From HK1 sp965221725 (lineage in GTDB: Bacteria > Pseudomonadota > Gammaproteobacteria > HK1), in contig OZ244909.1 in NCBI GenBank assembly GCA_965221725.1, forward strand, positions 620,001 to 684,000: a stretch of 64,000 bases of DNA, given 5' to 3'. The first letter of the stretch is position 1, and each line of letters begins with the position of its first letter. Shown one piece after another: positions 1 through 8,608 of the stretch. The notes beneath the pieces were generated by a model. The model did no database searches, was not told where the DNA came from, and worked only from the letters and a program-made list of their open reading frames with translations. The translations under genes and the position numbers were made by a program.

Positions 1-895
1 CACCGTGCTCGGCATCGGTGACGATGCGGCCGTGCTCGACCCGGACGGTCTGCCGCTCATCCGAGCCTGGGCGACGGTTCCGCTCCCCACCGGCGACGAG
101 GGGGCCGCGACCGCGCGGCACGTGTTCGGCGCCGCCTTCATCCGGCTCGCCGCCCGGGCGGCGAGGCCGCGATGGGCGACCCTCGCCCTCACCCTGGAAG
201 CGGCCGCCCCCGCACAGACCGAATCCTTCGCGATCGCGGCGGCATCGCTCTGCGATGCATGCGGCGTCGAGCTGGTCGGCGGCGACACCACGCGCGGCCC
301 CGGGCGCGCGACCGTCTTCGCGTCCGGCCCGGAAGACCAGCGCCGCCGTCGGGATGCGCCGCCCCCCTCCACCGCCGGTGTCGAGGCGCGGCTGTCGCTC
401 GCGGCGGTGGAGACATCAGCACCGATCATCGCGGCCCTGGTCTGCGTCTGCACGGAACTCGCGAGTCGGGGCGCCGTGGTCCTCTGCGACGCCGGCCCGA
501 ACCGCCATGTCACCGGCGCATCCCATGCCCTCGGCGGCTCTCGCCGGCGTTCCGGGAACGCTGTCCTGCGGGGCGATGCCGACGAGACTTCGCCCGCCGG
601 AACCGGCAACTCCCGCCCGGCCTGGAACCCGCCCCCGAAATGGCCCCGGACGGACGCGCCGGAAATCGAAATCCCGCCGGCATCGCACTGCGGGACAGTC
701 TCCCGAAGCACCAGCGGGAATCGCCGCTCCAGAGCATCCATTCCGAGCGATTTCCGGAGCATGGTCCAGCCTGGCAGACATGGCGGCGGCGCCCTGGAAA
801 TCCTTGTGCATACCGATGCCGCCGGCATCGAGGCACTGCGCGCCGCCGCCGGCCACCTGTCGATGGAAACGAGACCTCTGGCCCCCGGTGACTGA
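1..895 (+). pseudogene. ThiL-like (thiamine-monophosphate kinase) gene, 5' end outside window, degenerate
   Basis: The frame is open at the left edge, so the true start lies outside the window. The first ~120 residues resemble the AIR-synthase fold of ThiL, the ATP-dependent kinase that turns thiamine phosphate into thiamine diphosphate: LGIGDDAAVLD is the N-terminal metal/ATP motif and VELVGGDTTRGP the conserved later motif. The segment that normally reads STDT-x-EGVHF is replaced by RAWATVPLPTG, losing its acidic ligand. Beyond about residue 120 the frame is open but reads as low-complexity Arg/Pro/Ser sequence without the usual DISDGL and SGGDDYEL motifs; only the extreme C-terminus (ALEILVHTDAAGIEALRAAA) again looks like ThiL. 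I infer a decayed or strongly diverged gene; an assembly or sequencing problem is possible. Confidence 0.5.
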
Positions 896-903
896 ATTCG
901 GGA

Positions 904-1584
904 ATGACCGAATTCAGCCGCACCCCGCCGCCCCGCCGCGAATCGGAGCTTCTGGCCCGGGCCGACGCCATCGCCGGACTCACCCTGGGCGACGTCGCCG
1001 CCAGGCACGGGCTGCCCGTACCGGCGACCACCCGGCAAGGCAAGGGCTGGACCGGAATCGTCATCGAACACGCACTCGGCGCGAACGCGGGCTCGCTGTC
1101 CGAGCCGGACTTCCGGCTGATCTCGGTGGAGCTGAAGACGATCCCGATCGGCGTGAACCGCCGGCCGCTCGAATCGACCTACGTATGCACGGTGCCGTTG
1201 GCGGGCGACGCCGGCCCGCGCTGGCGGGACTCGAACGTGCGGCGCAAGCTCGCGCGCGTGCTCTGGGTGCCGTTCGAAGGCGACCGGGCGATCCCGCTGC
1301 CCGCGCGACGCATCGGAGCCGCGCTGCTGTGGAGCCCATCGCACGAGGAGGAGGCGACGCTCGCGAGCGACTGGGAGACACTGATGGATCGGGTCGTGCT
1401 CGGCCGGGTGGAGGAGATCTCGGCTCGGGAGGGCGAGTGCCTGCAAATCCGCCCCAAGGCCGCGAACGCGGCGGCGCGGCGGCGCGCCATCGGGGCGAGC
1501 GGCGCCTGGGAGACGACCCTGCCGCGCGGGTTCTACCTGCGGACGAGCTTCACCGCCGCCGTCCTCGCCCGGCACTACGCCTGA
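904..1584 (+). CDS. mutH: DNA mismatch repair endonuclease MutH
   Basis: 226 residues, the usual length of MutH, the endonuclease that nicks the unmethylated strand at hemimethylated GATC sites after activation by MutS/MutL. The catalytic set is visible: E55 (IVIEHALGA), D69 (EPDF), E76 and K78 (SVELKTIPI), one position from the E. coli numbering E56/D70/E77/K79. The C-terminus (LRTSFTAAVLARHYA) is also typical. It starts 8 bp after the thiL-like frame ends. Its presence implies a Dam-type methyl-directed system elsewhere in the genome and supports a gammaproteobacterial host. Confidence 0.95.
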   Translation: MTEFSRTPPPRRESELLARADAIAGLTLGDVAARHGLPVPATTRQGKGWTGIVIEHALGANAGSLSEPDFRLISVELKTIPIGVNRRPLESTYVCTVPLAGDAGPRWRDSNVRRKLARVLWVPFEGDRAIPLPARRIGAALLWSPSHEEEATLASDWETLMDRVVLGRVEEISAREGECLQIRPKAANAAARRRAIGASGAWETTLPRGFYLRTSFTAAVLARHYA

Positions 1585-1597
1585 CTGATCGCCAACC

Positions 1598-1789
1598 CTA
1601 CGCCCGACTGATCATCACGATCATCAAAACGACGAAGGCGGCGACGAGCAGGATCGGCACCAGCGCCGCCCGCCAGTCTCCCGCCCCGGCCTTCGGCGCC
1701 TTCTCCGCCGCCCGCTTCGCGCCCGGCCCGAAGAAGTAGAGCACCGCGAGCACCAGCACCCCGGCGAGAATCAGCTCCCAGATTTCCAT
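1598..1789 (-). CDS. small two-helix membrane protein, unknown function
   Basis: 63 residues with two hydrophobic segments (about residues 4-20 and 44-61) joined by a basic Ala/Lys/Arg-rich loop (GAKRAAEKAPKAGAG). It is convergent with mutH and 13 bp from it. I do not recognise a family. The ORF is short and the DNA is GC-rich, but two clean membrane segments and a sensible loop make it more likely real than chance. Confidence 0.5.
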   Translation of the reverse strand: MEIWELILAGVLVLAVLYFFGPGAKRAAEKAPKAGAGDWRAALVPILLVAAFVVLMIVMISRA

Positions 1790-2062
1790 GTGCCGTCACC
1801 CCTCCGGGCCGGCGTGGATACCGGCCGGTGCATTCCGGCTGCCGCCGCCTCGCCGCCCTTTCGAACCGCCCGGACAGTCTACCCCCGATCGGCGCCGAGC
1901 CCGGCCCGCGATGGCGCACGGTCCGCGGCTCCGCAGAGGTCCGTTTCAACGTATTTTTTGGCGCGGGGTACGCGGACTTTCGCGTCGATTTCGGCAAGAG
2001 TCTCCGTCCCTCGTCATCGTTCAATCGCTGAATCCCGACCCCGGCGGAGCCGTGGGGCACGG
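1790..2062. other. intergenic region, nothing recognised
   Basis: About 270 bp between the small membrane protein and the glutaminyl cyclase-like gene. It contains a short T-run near 1953-1960 but no clear terminator stem, RNA gene or ORF with protein-like composition. Confidence 0.4.
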
Positions 2063-2902
2063 TCACGGGAGCAGCTCCAGGCCGTAGATTCGGCGCCAGA
2101 ACTTGCCGGTCACGAAGAGCCGGCGGCCATCCCAGGCGATGCCGTTGGTGACATCGACCCGGCCGGCGGCGCGTTCCCTCTCGGCCAGCGGCGAGAGGTC
2201 GAGCCATCCGGTGACGGTGCCACGGGCGGGATCGATGCGAGCTACCCGATCGGACTGCCAGATGTTGGCATAGAGCGCGCCGTCGATGAATTCGAGTTCG
2301 TTGAGGGCATCGACGGGACGGGCGCCCTCGCGAACCACCACCTCGCGTTCCACCCGGAACGTGAGCGGGTCGCGGAACCGGAGCGTCGCGCTGCCGTCGC
2401 TCATCACCAGCCGCTCACCGTCGAAGGCGAGGCCCCAACCCTCGCCCTGGTAGCGATACTCGCGCACCAGCGCAAAGTCCTCGATGCGCAGCACGAACGC
2501 GCGCCCAGCCGTCCACGTGAGCTGGTACAGCACGTCGCCGACCCGCGCCAGCCCTTCCGCGAAGAGCCGCTCGGACAGCCTCCGAATCCGGACCACGCGA
2601 CCGGTGACGGGATCGACCTTGCGCAGCGAAGAATGGCCATGCAGCCCCGTGCTCTCGTAGAGCGCACCGCGGTGGAAGACCAGACCCTGGGTGAATGCCC
2701 TTCCATCGTGGGGATATTCGACCGCGACGCGGTACTCGATCTGCGGTACGCCGGCCGCCCGAACGAGGCCGACGGCAATCAGGCAGATGGCGAGCACCGC
2801 CACCTGAGCCGTGCGGCCCCCCGACCGGACGCAGGCCCCCTCGGCGAGGGCCGACGGACGCGGGAGACGTCTCGCGAGCCCGGCCGGAGCACATGCAGTC
2901 AT
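2063..2902 (-). CDS. glutaminyl-peptide cyclotransferase family (glutamine cyclotransferase, beta-propeller)
   Basis: Matches the plant/bacterial glutamine cyclotransferase family, which converts N-terminal Gln to pyroglutamate. Typical features are FTQGLVFHRGALYESTGLHG near the N-terminus of the mature domain, EGLARVGDVLYQLTW, GEGWGLAFDGERLVMSDGSA, LNELEFIDGALYANIWQSD and the C-terminal NGIAWDGRRLFVTGKFW. A hydrophobic segment (VAVLAICLIAVGLV) before the domain suggests export or a membrane anchor. The frame is open to an ATG at 2974, but a piece of an interspersed repeat lies at 2910-2942, so I prefer the ATG at 2902; neither start has a well-spaced ribosome site. The substrate is unknown. 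Confidence 0.85.
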   Translation of the reverse strand: MTACAPAGLARRLPRPSALAEGACVRSGGRTAQVAVLAICLIAVGLVRAAGVPQIEYRVAVEYPHDGRAFTQGLVFHRGALYESTGLHGHSSLRKVDPVTGRVVRIRRLSERLFAEGLARVGDVLYQLTWTAGRAFVLRIEDFALVREYRYQGEGWGLAFDGERLVMSDGSATLRFRDPLTFRVEREVVVREGARPVDALNELEFIDGALYANIWQSDRVARIDPARGTVTGWLDLSPLAERERAAGRVDVTNGIAWDGRRLFVTGKFWRRIYGLELLP

Positions 2903-2909
2903 CCTCCGT

Positions 2910-2942
2910 GTCCGCAGCCGTGACCGGGTGAGCAATGCGGGC
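2910..2942 (+). repeat. fragment of interspersed repeat family 2
   Basis: The stretch around GCAGCCGTGACCGGGTGA matches the right end of the 151-bp element at 43258-43408 and the segment at 44818-44858. It is a short partial copy lying just upstream of the preferred start of the glutaminyl cyclase-like gene. Confidence 0.5.
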
Positions 2943-3019
2943 CAGACTGCCCGGACCGAACCGGACCACGTCATCCTCGGAATATCGGCAGTCGTCCCGC
3001 TCGTCAGGGCGTCCGGCTT

Positions 3020-4702
3020 CTACTCGTCGGTCACGCAGCCGTGGGAGGCGTCGGATACGTTCTTGATGTACTTGTACAGGGTGCCGCGGGACTCCTTGTA
3101 CGCGGGCATCGTCCACGCCGCGCGCCGCCGCGCCATCTCCTCGTCGGAGACGGCCACGCGGATCGAGTTCTCCTCGGCGTCGATGGTGACGAGGTCGCCG
3201 TCGCGAAGCAGCCCGATGGGACCGCCCTCCTGCGCTTCGGGCACCACGTGGCCGATGATGAAGCCGTGCGAGCCGCCGGAGAAGCGGCCGTCGGTGATGA
3301 GGGCGACATCGGAACCGAGGCCGGCGCCCATCACGGCCGAGGTGGGGGTCAGCATTTCCGGCATCCCCGGCCCGCCCTTCGGCCCCTCGTAGCGGATGAC
3401 GATCACGTCGCCCTTCGCGATCTTCCCCTCCTCCAGGGCGCGCAGCATGTCCTCCTCGGCGTCGAAGACGCGGGCCGGGCCTTCGAACCGCAACCCCTCC
3501 TTGCCCGTGATCTTCGCCACCGCGCCGCCCGGCGCGAGGTTGCCCCGCAGAATGCGGATGTGCCCGCTCTCCTTGATGGGACTGGTGAGCGGGAACACGA
3601 TGCTCTGGCCATCGGCGAGCGGTGGCGCGTCCTCCAGGTTCTCGGCGATGGTCCGGCCGGTGCAGGTCGGGCCGTCGCCGTCGATGAGGCCCTCGGCCAG
3701 CAGGTACTTCATCACCGCCGGCACCCCGCCGACCCGGTGCAGGTCCTCCATCACGTACCGGCCGCTCGGCTTCAGATCCGCGATGTAGGGGATGCGGTCG
3801 CTCACCGTCTGGAAGTCGCCGATGGTGAGGTCCACGTCCACCGCCCGCGCCATCGCGATGAGGTGCAGCACCGCGTTGGTGGACCCGCCGAGCGCCATCA
3901 CCATCACCATCGCGTTCTCGAACGCGGTCCGGGTCATGATGTCGCGCGGCTTGATGTCGTTCTCCATCAGCGCGCGCACTACCGCACCGGCCCGCCGGCA
4001 CTCCTCCAGCTTGGCCGGGTCGGTGGCCGGGGTGGACGAGCTGTACGGGAGCGACATGCCCATCGCTTCGATCGCGGTGGCCATGGTATTGGCGGTGTAC
4101 ATGCCGCCGCACGCACCGGGACCGGGGCAGGCGTTGCGCACGATCTCGGCCCGTTCGCCTTCGTCGATGCTGCCCGCGAGGTACTGCCCGTAGCTCTGGA
4201 ACGCATTGACGATGTCCACCACCTGCCCGTTGGCCATGCGCCCGCCGCGGATGGTGCCGCCGTAGACCATGATCGACGGGCGGTTGATACGGCCCATCGC
4301 CATCAGGCACCCGGGCATGTTCTTGTCGCACCCCGGGATGGTGACGAGGCCGTCATACCACTGCCCGCGGGTCACGGTCTCGATGGAATCCGCGATGAGG
4401 TCGCGGGACTGGAGCGAGAACGACATCCCCTCGGTGCCCATCGACATGCCGTCCGACACCCCGACGGTGTTGAAGCGCATCCCCTTCACCCCGACCGCCT
4501 CGACCCCCTCCTTCACCGCGTCGGCAAGCCCGAGCAGGTGCATGTTGCAGTTGTTGCCTTCGTACCAGATGCTGGCGATCCCGATCTGCGCCTTGTCGAG
4601 GTCCGCCTCCGTGAACCCGGTGGCGAAGAGCTGCGCCTGCGACGCGCCCTGGGACTTCGGCTGGGTGATGCGCGAACTCCAGCGATTGATCTGTCCTGCC
4701 AT
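3020..4702 (-). CDS. ilvD: dihydroxy-acid dehydratase
   Basis: 560 residues, the shorter IlvD/Edd type. It catalyses the dehydration of 2,3-dihydroxy acids to 2-keto acids in isoleucine, valine and pantothenate synthesis. The iron-sulfur cluster cysteines sit in WYEGNNCNMH, GCDKNMPGCLMAMGR and GPGACGGMYTANTM. The C-terminal half has the expected TDGRFSGGSHGFIIGHVVPEA substrate-site region. It stands alone between the glutaminyl cyclase-like gene and vapC, so it is not in an ilv operon here. Confidence 0.96.
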   Translation of the reverse strand: MAGQINRWSSRITQPKSQGASQAQLFATGFTEADLDKAQIGIASIWYEGNNCNMHLLGLADAVKEGVEAVGVKGMRFNTVGVSDGMSMGTEGMSFSLQSRDLIADSIETVTRGQWYDGLVTIPGCDKNMPGCLMAMGRINRPSIMVYGGTIRGGRMANGQVVDIVNAFQSYGQYLAGSIDEGERAEIVRNACPGPGACGGMYTANTMATAIEAMGMSLPYSSSTPATDPAKLEECRRAGAVVRALMENDIKPRDIMTRTAFENAMVMVMALGGSTNAVLHLIAMARAVDVDLTIGDFQTVSDRIPYIADLKPSGRYVMEDLHRVGGVPAVMKYLLAEGLIDGDGPTCTGRTIAENLEDAPPLADGQSIVFPLTSPIKESGHIRILRGNLAPGGAVAKITGKEGLRFEGPARVFDAEEDMLRALEEGKIAKGDVIVIRYEGPKGGPGMPEMLTPTSAVMGAGLGSDVALITDGRFSGGSHGFIIGHVVPEAQEGGPIGLLRDGDLVTIDAEENSIRVAVSDEEMARRRAAWTMPAYKESRGTLYKYIKNVSDASHGCVTDE

Positions 4703-4836
4703 GACATGCTCCGGTGGGGGTGGGTATCGCGCACCGACTGTAGTGGCTGGACCCTGAAAAGGCCAGAAACGGCAACGGTTCGCGCGGCCGGGAGTTGCCG
4801 CGCCACGGGCGGGAGGACGAACTTGAATGCTTCAGC

Positions 4837-5223
4837 CTACGGCACGACGACATCCGTCAGAGAGAAGTCCGATCCCTTGAACAACAGCGGCTCTCCCAGT
4901 GTTCTTGCCAGAGCGTAGGCGAAGCAATCTCCGAAGTTGAGGCCGGCGGCATGACGCCGCTTGCCGTACACACTAAACGCAGTTCGCGCCACATGCGCCT
5001 GATCGGCGTCGACCGCAACGAGTTCGATACCGGCCTTCGCGATGAACAGATCGAGAGTTCGCACGCCATCCGGACCGAACCGGCTCTCGACGATCATCGA
5101 TGCCTCGACGAACGAAGCGACCGACATGGCCCGCCGGTCGGCCGCTTCGATGGCTTCGTTGAACGCCTTGCGCTCGGGCCCATCCTGAAGGACCGCGATC
5201 AACGCCGACGTGTCGATGACCAT
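4837..5223 (-). CDS. vapC: VapC-type PIN-domain ribonuclease toxin
   Basis: 128 residues with a complete PIN-domain acidic set: D4 (MVIDTSAL), E40 (ASFVEAS), D99 (NFGDCFAYALA) and D119 (KGSDF). VapC toxins are Mg-dependent endoribonucleases, commonly acting on tRNA or rRNA. The start codon shares one base with the vapB stop codon (TGATG), so the two are translationally coupled. It lies between ilvD and the polyamine transporter as a self-contained module. Confidence 0.93.
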   Translation of the reverse strand: MVIDTSALIAVLQDGPERKAFNEAIEAADRRAMSVASFVEASMIVESRFGPDGVRTLDLFIAKAGIELVAVDADQAHVARTAFSVYGKRRHAAGLNFGDCFAYALARTLGEPLLFKGSDFSLTDVVVP

Positions 5224-5477
5224 CAGTCCGGTAGTCCGCGTTCATCGTAGTCGAGCAGGTCATCGGCCTGCCGATGATCAAGGACCGGCAGAGATGCGCA
5301 GTGCAGAGCGATCTCGTCGAGTTCGGCGGCAAGGCTCCTGCCTGTGCGCCGGCGCCGAACCCGTTCCAGGCGGTCGTGCAATGCCCGGGTGACCGCCTGT
5401 GTCTTGGTCTCTCCCGTGAGCTTGGCCAGGGTCGCGGCGAGCTCCTCGGTCGCTCGGTTTCGAATGTTCAGCGCCAT
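5223..5477 (-). CDS. vapB: VapB-type antitoxin (Rv0623-like)
   Basis: 84 residues, beginning MALNIRNRATEELAATLAKL, the ribbon-helix-helix-like N-terminus of Rv0623-type VapB antitoxins. The C-terminal part (ELDEIALHCASLPVLDHRQ, DYDERGLPD) is the toxin-wrapping segment. The ATG at 5477 is preferred over the upstream ATG at 5543 because AAGGAA lies about 5 bases before it and family homology starts there. It normally neutralises VapC and represses the pair's promoter. Confidence 0.92.
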   Translation of the reverse strand: MALNIRNRATEELAATLAKLTGETKTQAVTRALHDRLERVRRRRTGRSLAAELDEIALHCASLPVLDHRQADDLLDYDERGLPD

Positions 5478-5503
5478 GGAGATTTCCTTACGTATGGATT
5501 GAT

Positions 5504-5518
5504 TACTACGCTGTAGCA
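5504..5518. promoter_or_regulatory. imperfect palindrome upstream of vapBC, possible operator
   Basis: The plus strand reads TACTACGCTGTAGCA, an inverted repeat with arms CTAC/GTAG around GCT. It lies 27 bp upstream of the vapB start, a position consistent with autoregulation by VapBC. No protein-binding evidence is visible beyond position and symmetry. Confidence 0.3.
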
Positions 5519-5603
5519 TTCGAGTACACATGGCCGCAGCCATGCCACATGACCAGAAGGACGGTCAGCCGAAGCAGAGCGCCCGATCGAAACCTCTGCC
5601 GCC

Positions 5604-6731
5604 TCAACGCCCTTCCCGCTTCGTTTCGGTTCGTCCATCGTCGGGCAGCAGCACCGCGGCGTCGTCCGACCACGTGAGCCACACGTCCTGGCCGGCACCG
5701 CCGATTCGTTCCCGGGATTTCGCGAGGTTCGGCAGCGCCACCGAGACCGGATCGTCCCGGCCCTCCAGATACACGTAGAAGTGGCTGCGGTCGCCGAGGT
5801 AGGCCGACGGCCCCATTCGCCCCCTGACGGCGTTCCCGCTCGCCCCGGTGTCCTCGAATGCGAGCTGGAACTTCTCCGGGCGAATGCCCAGCACGAAGCC
5901 TTCGCCGAGCGCGGCGGGAGGCGTCTCGCAGGCGGCGCGCACCCGACCGAGCTCCGCCGAGTCGGCCGCCGCCGTTCCATCCCGGTACTCGCGCAGAGTG
6001 CAGTCGAAGAAGTTCATGGTGCCGATGAAGTCCGCGACGAAGCGCGACCTCGGTGTCTCGTAGAGCGCTCCCGGGGTGGAAATCTCCAGCACATCGCCCT
6101 GCGACATGACCGCGATGCGGTCCGAGAGGGTCAGCGCCTCCTCCTGGTCGTGGGTCACGAACACGAAGGTGATGCCCACCCGCTGCTGGAGCTGGCGCAG
6201 CTCGATCTGCATCTGCTCGCGCAGTTTCTTGTCGAGCGCCCCCAACGGCTCGTCGAGCAGCAGCACCCGGGGCTGCTTGATGAGCGCCCGCGCCAGCGCC
6301 ACCCGTTGACGCTGGCCACCGGAGAGCTCCATCGCGGTGCGCTCTCCGTAGCCGGGCAACCGGATGAGCTCCAGCATCTCCTCGATGCGTTCCGCCAGCG
6401 CCAGCTTCGAGAGCCCGGATTTGCGCATCCCGAACGCGATATTGGCGGCGACGTTCAGGTGCGGGAAGATCGCGTAGTTCTGGAACACCATGTTCACCGG
6501 ACGGTGGTTCGGCGCGACCATGGTGACGTCCTGACCGTCGATGCGGATGCGCCCCCGGGTCGGTACCTCGAAGCCGGCCAGCATCCGCAGCAGGGTCGTC
6601 TTCCCGCAGCCCGACGGACCGAGCAGGGAGAAGAACTCCCCCGGCGCGATCTCGAAGTTCGCGTCGTTCACGGCCCGAACCGATCCGAACTCCTTGAATA
6701 CCTGCTCGATGGAGATGATCGGAGCCGACAT
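5604..6731 (-). CDS. potA: spermidine/putrescine ABC transporter, ATP-binding protein
   Basis: 375 residues. Walker A is GPSGCGKTT at residues 38-46, the ABC signature is LSGGQRQRVALARAL, and Walker B is VLLLDEPLGALD. A C-terminal TOBE-like region (GIRPEKFQLAF onward) is typical of PotA/FbpC transporters. The ATG at 6731 starts MSAPIISIEQVFKEFG, matching the family; the upstream open frame is antisense-type noise over potC. It is the last of four minus-strand genes (potD, potB, potC, potA) and powers polyamine uptake at the inner membrane. Confidence 0.95.
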   Translation of the reverse strand: MSAPIISIEQVFKEFGSVRAVNDANFEIAPGEFFSLLGPSGCGKTTLLRMLAGFEVPTRGRIRIDGQDVTMVAPNHRPVNMVFQNYAIFPHLNVAANIAFGMRKSGLSKLALAERIEEMLELIRLPGYGERTAMELSGGQRQRVALARALIKQPRVLLLDEPLGALDKKLREQMQIELRQLQQRVGITFVFVTHDQEEALTLSDRIAVMSQGDVLEISTPGALYETPRSRFVADFIGTMNFFDCTLREYRDGTAAADSAELGRVRAACETPPAALGEGFVLGIRPEKFQLAFEDTGASGNAVRGRMGPSAYLGDRSHFYVYLEGRDDPVSVALPNLAKSRERIGGAGQDVWLTWSDDAAVLLPDDGRTETKREGR

Positions 6732-6748
6732 GTTCCCGAATCCTCCCG

Positions 6749-7627
6749 TCAGAGCCTGGTCGGCGCGAGCTGCACGCCGCCGCGCCGGATGAGTTCCGCC
6801 GCGAAGACCACGATGGTGGACGCCACGACGATGATCGCGCCCAGCGACAGCACCGAGGGCAGCCGCTCCGGAAAGCGGAGCTGGCTCCAGATGTGCACCG
6901 GCAGGGTCGCATCCGTGCCGCAGAGGAAGAACGCCAGCACGAACTCGTCGAACGAAATGGTGAAGGTCAGCAGCAGGCTCGCCACGACTCCGGGGAAGAT
7001 GATGGGCAGGGTCACCCGCCGGAAGGTGCCCCAGGCGTTCTCTCCGAGGTCCCGCGCCGCCTCCTCCATGCTCGGGTCGAACCCCTCCATCCGGGAGATC
7101 AGCACCAGCATCGAGAACGGCACGCAGAGCAGGAGATGGCCGATGCCGACGGTGACGAGCGAGAGCTTCACCCCGCCCAGGCTGAAGGTCATCAGGAGCG
7201 AGATGCCGAGGATGATCTCCGGGATCACGAGCGGCACCATGATGAACCCGAGCAGCCCCCCGCGCCCCCGCATGCGGTAGCGGGTCACCGCCTTGGCGGC
7301 GAAGACGCCGAGAACGGTGCTCAGGATCGACACGCTCACCGCGACCTTGACGCTGTTCCAGAATCCGTTGAGCAGCCCGTGGCTGTCCGCCAGCGCCTCG
7401 TACCACTTGAACGTGAAGCCCTTGAGCGGAAAGGTGACGTACTGCGAGTCGTTGAACGAGAACACGGGCAGGACCGCCACCGGCAGATAGAGGAACACGA
7501 GGTAGGCCGCCGCATAAACCCCGAATCCGTTCAGCCGCGGACGCCAGGGGGAGCGGCGAACGACCGCATCCTCACGACCGGCGGCGCGCCCCCCGGTGCC
7601 GTGCGCAGCCGCGTGCCGGTCGGGCAC
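6749..7627 (-). CDS. potC: polyamine ABC transporter permease, PotC-type
   Basis: 292 residues with about six membrane helices, beginning near GVYAAAYLVFLYLPVAVL. The cytoplasmic EAA loop, which contacts the ATPase, reads SMEEAARDLGENAWGTFRRV, followed by the SFDEFVLAFFL segment typical of PotC. The GTG start lies 3 bp after the potB stop, so the two are tightly coupled. Confidence 0.93.
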   Translation of the reverse strand: MPDRHAAAHGTGGRAAGREDAVVRRSPWRPRLNGFGVYAAAYLVFLYLPVAVLPVFSFNDSQYVTFPLKGFTFKWYEALADSHGLLNGFWNSVKVAVSVSILSTVLGVFAAKAVTRYRMRGRGGLLGFIMVPLVIPEIILGISLLMTFSLGGVKLSLVTVGIGHLLLCVPFSMLVLISRMEGFDPSMEEAARDLGENAWGTFRRVTLPIIFPGVVASLLLTFTISFDEFVLAFFLCGTDATLPVHIWSQLRFPERLPSVLSLGAIIVVASTIVVFAAELIRRGGVQLAPTRL

Positions 7628-7630
7628 CGC

Positions 7631-8545
7631 CTATCCCACCCTCTTCCGGTACCAGCGGGTAGCGCCGAGAAGCACGCACACCGCGAGGGTCACCGTCAGC
7701 ATGGAGATGATCGACAGCGCCGCCCCGAGCGGCCAATTGAGCGCCTTGCCGAACATGGACTGGATGATGTTGCCCATCATGATCCCGCGCGTCCCCCCCA
7801 CCAGCGCCGGCGTCACGTAATCGCCCACGGTCGGGATGAACACCAGCAGGCTGGCCGCGATCACCCCGGGGAGCGACAGCGGCAGGGTCACGCGCACGAA
7901 GGTCATGAACGCGCTCTCGCCGAGGTCGCGCGACGCCTCGATGAGGGAACGGTCGATCTTCTCCAGCGACACGTAGATGGGCAGAATGGCCACCGCCGCC
8001 CACGCATGGGCCAGGGTGATCACCACCGCGGTAGGGTTGTAGAGCAGGAACTCGAGCGGTTCGGAGATGATCCCGAGCGAAATCAGCCCGGAATTGACGA
8101 CTCCGTTGTAGCCGAGGATCACCTTCCACGCGAAGACGCGGAGCAGGTAGCTGGTCCAGAAGGGAATGGTGACCAGCACGATCCACATCATCTTGTTCTT
8201 CGTGACGTGGAAGGCGATGTAGTACGCGAGCGGATAGGCCAGCACGATGGTGACGAGGGTCACCAGGGCGGAGATCCGGATCGAGCGGTAGAGGATCAGG
8301 GAGTAGATCCTCTTGTCGAAGAACGCGGCGTAGTTCTCCGTGGTGAAGGTCCGCACGAGGTCGACGTACTCCTGCTTCCAGAAGCTCATCGTGGTCAGGA
8401 TGAGCATCGGAAAGAGGAGCCCCAGCACCACCACCACCAGCGCCGGCGACAGCAGGGCGTATCCCCGCGCCGACTCGCTCCGCATGAACCACGCCCGCAT
8501 CCGCCAGCCCGTGCCGCTCCCGGATGCGGTCCGCGCCGCGTTCAT
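7631..8545 (-). CDS. potB: polyamine ABC transporter permease, PotB-type
   Basis: 304 residues, the partner permease to potC. The first helix is ALVVVVLGLLFPMLILT. The EAA loop is SLIEASRDLGESAFMTFVRV, and PTVGDYVTPALVGG is the conserved PotB segment. It starts 63 bp after the potD gene ends and is in the same operon. Confidence 0.93.
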   Translation of the reverse strand: MNAARTASGSGTGWRMRAWFMRSESARGYALLSPALVVVVLGLLFPMLILTTMSFWKQEYVDLVRTFTTENYAAFFDKRIYSLILYRSIRISALVTLVTIVLAYPLAYYIAFHVTKNKMMWIVLVTIPFWTSYLLRVFAWKVILGYNGVVNSGLISLGIISEPLEFLLYNPTAVVITLAHAWAAVAILPIYVSLEKIDRSLIEASRDLGESAFMTFVRVTLPLSLPGVIAASLLVFIPTVGDYVTPALVGGTRGIMMGNIIQSMFGKALNWPLGAALSIISMLTVTLAVCVLLGATRWYRKRVG

Positions 8546-8608
8546 GACCGGGCGGCCGGGATTCGGGCCCGGTCAGGGCAATCGTGGCGTGGAAGCAGGA
8601 ACCGGACC

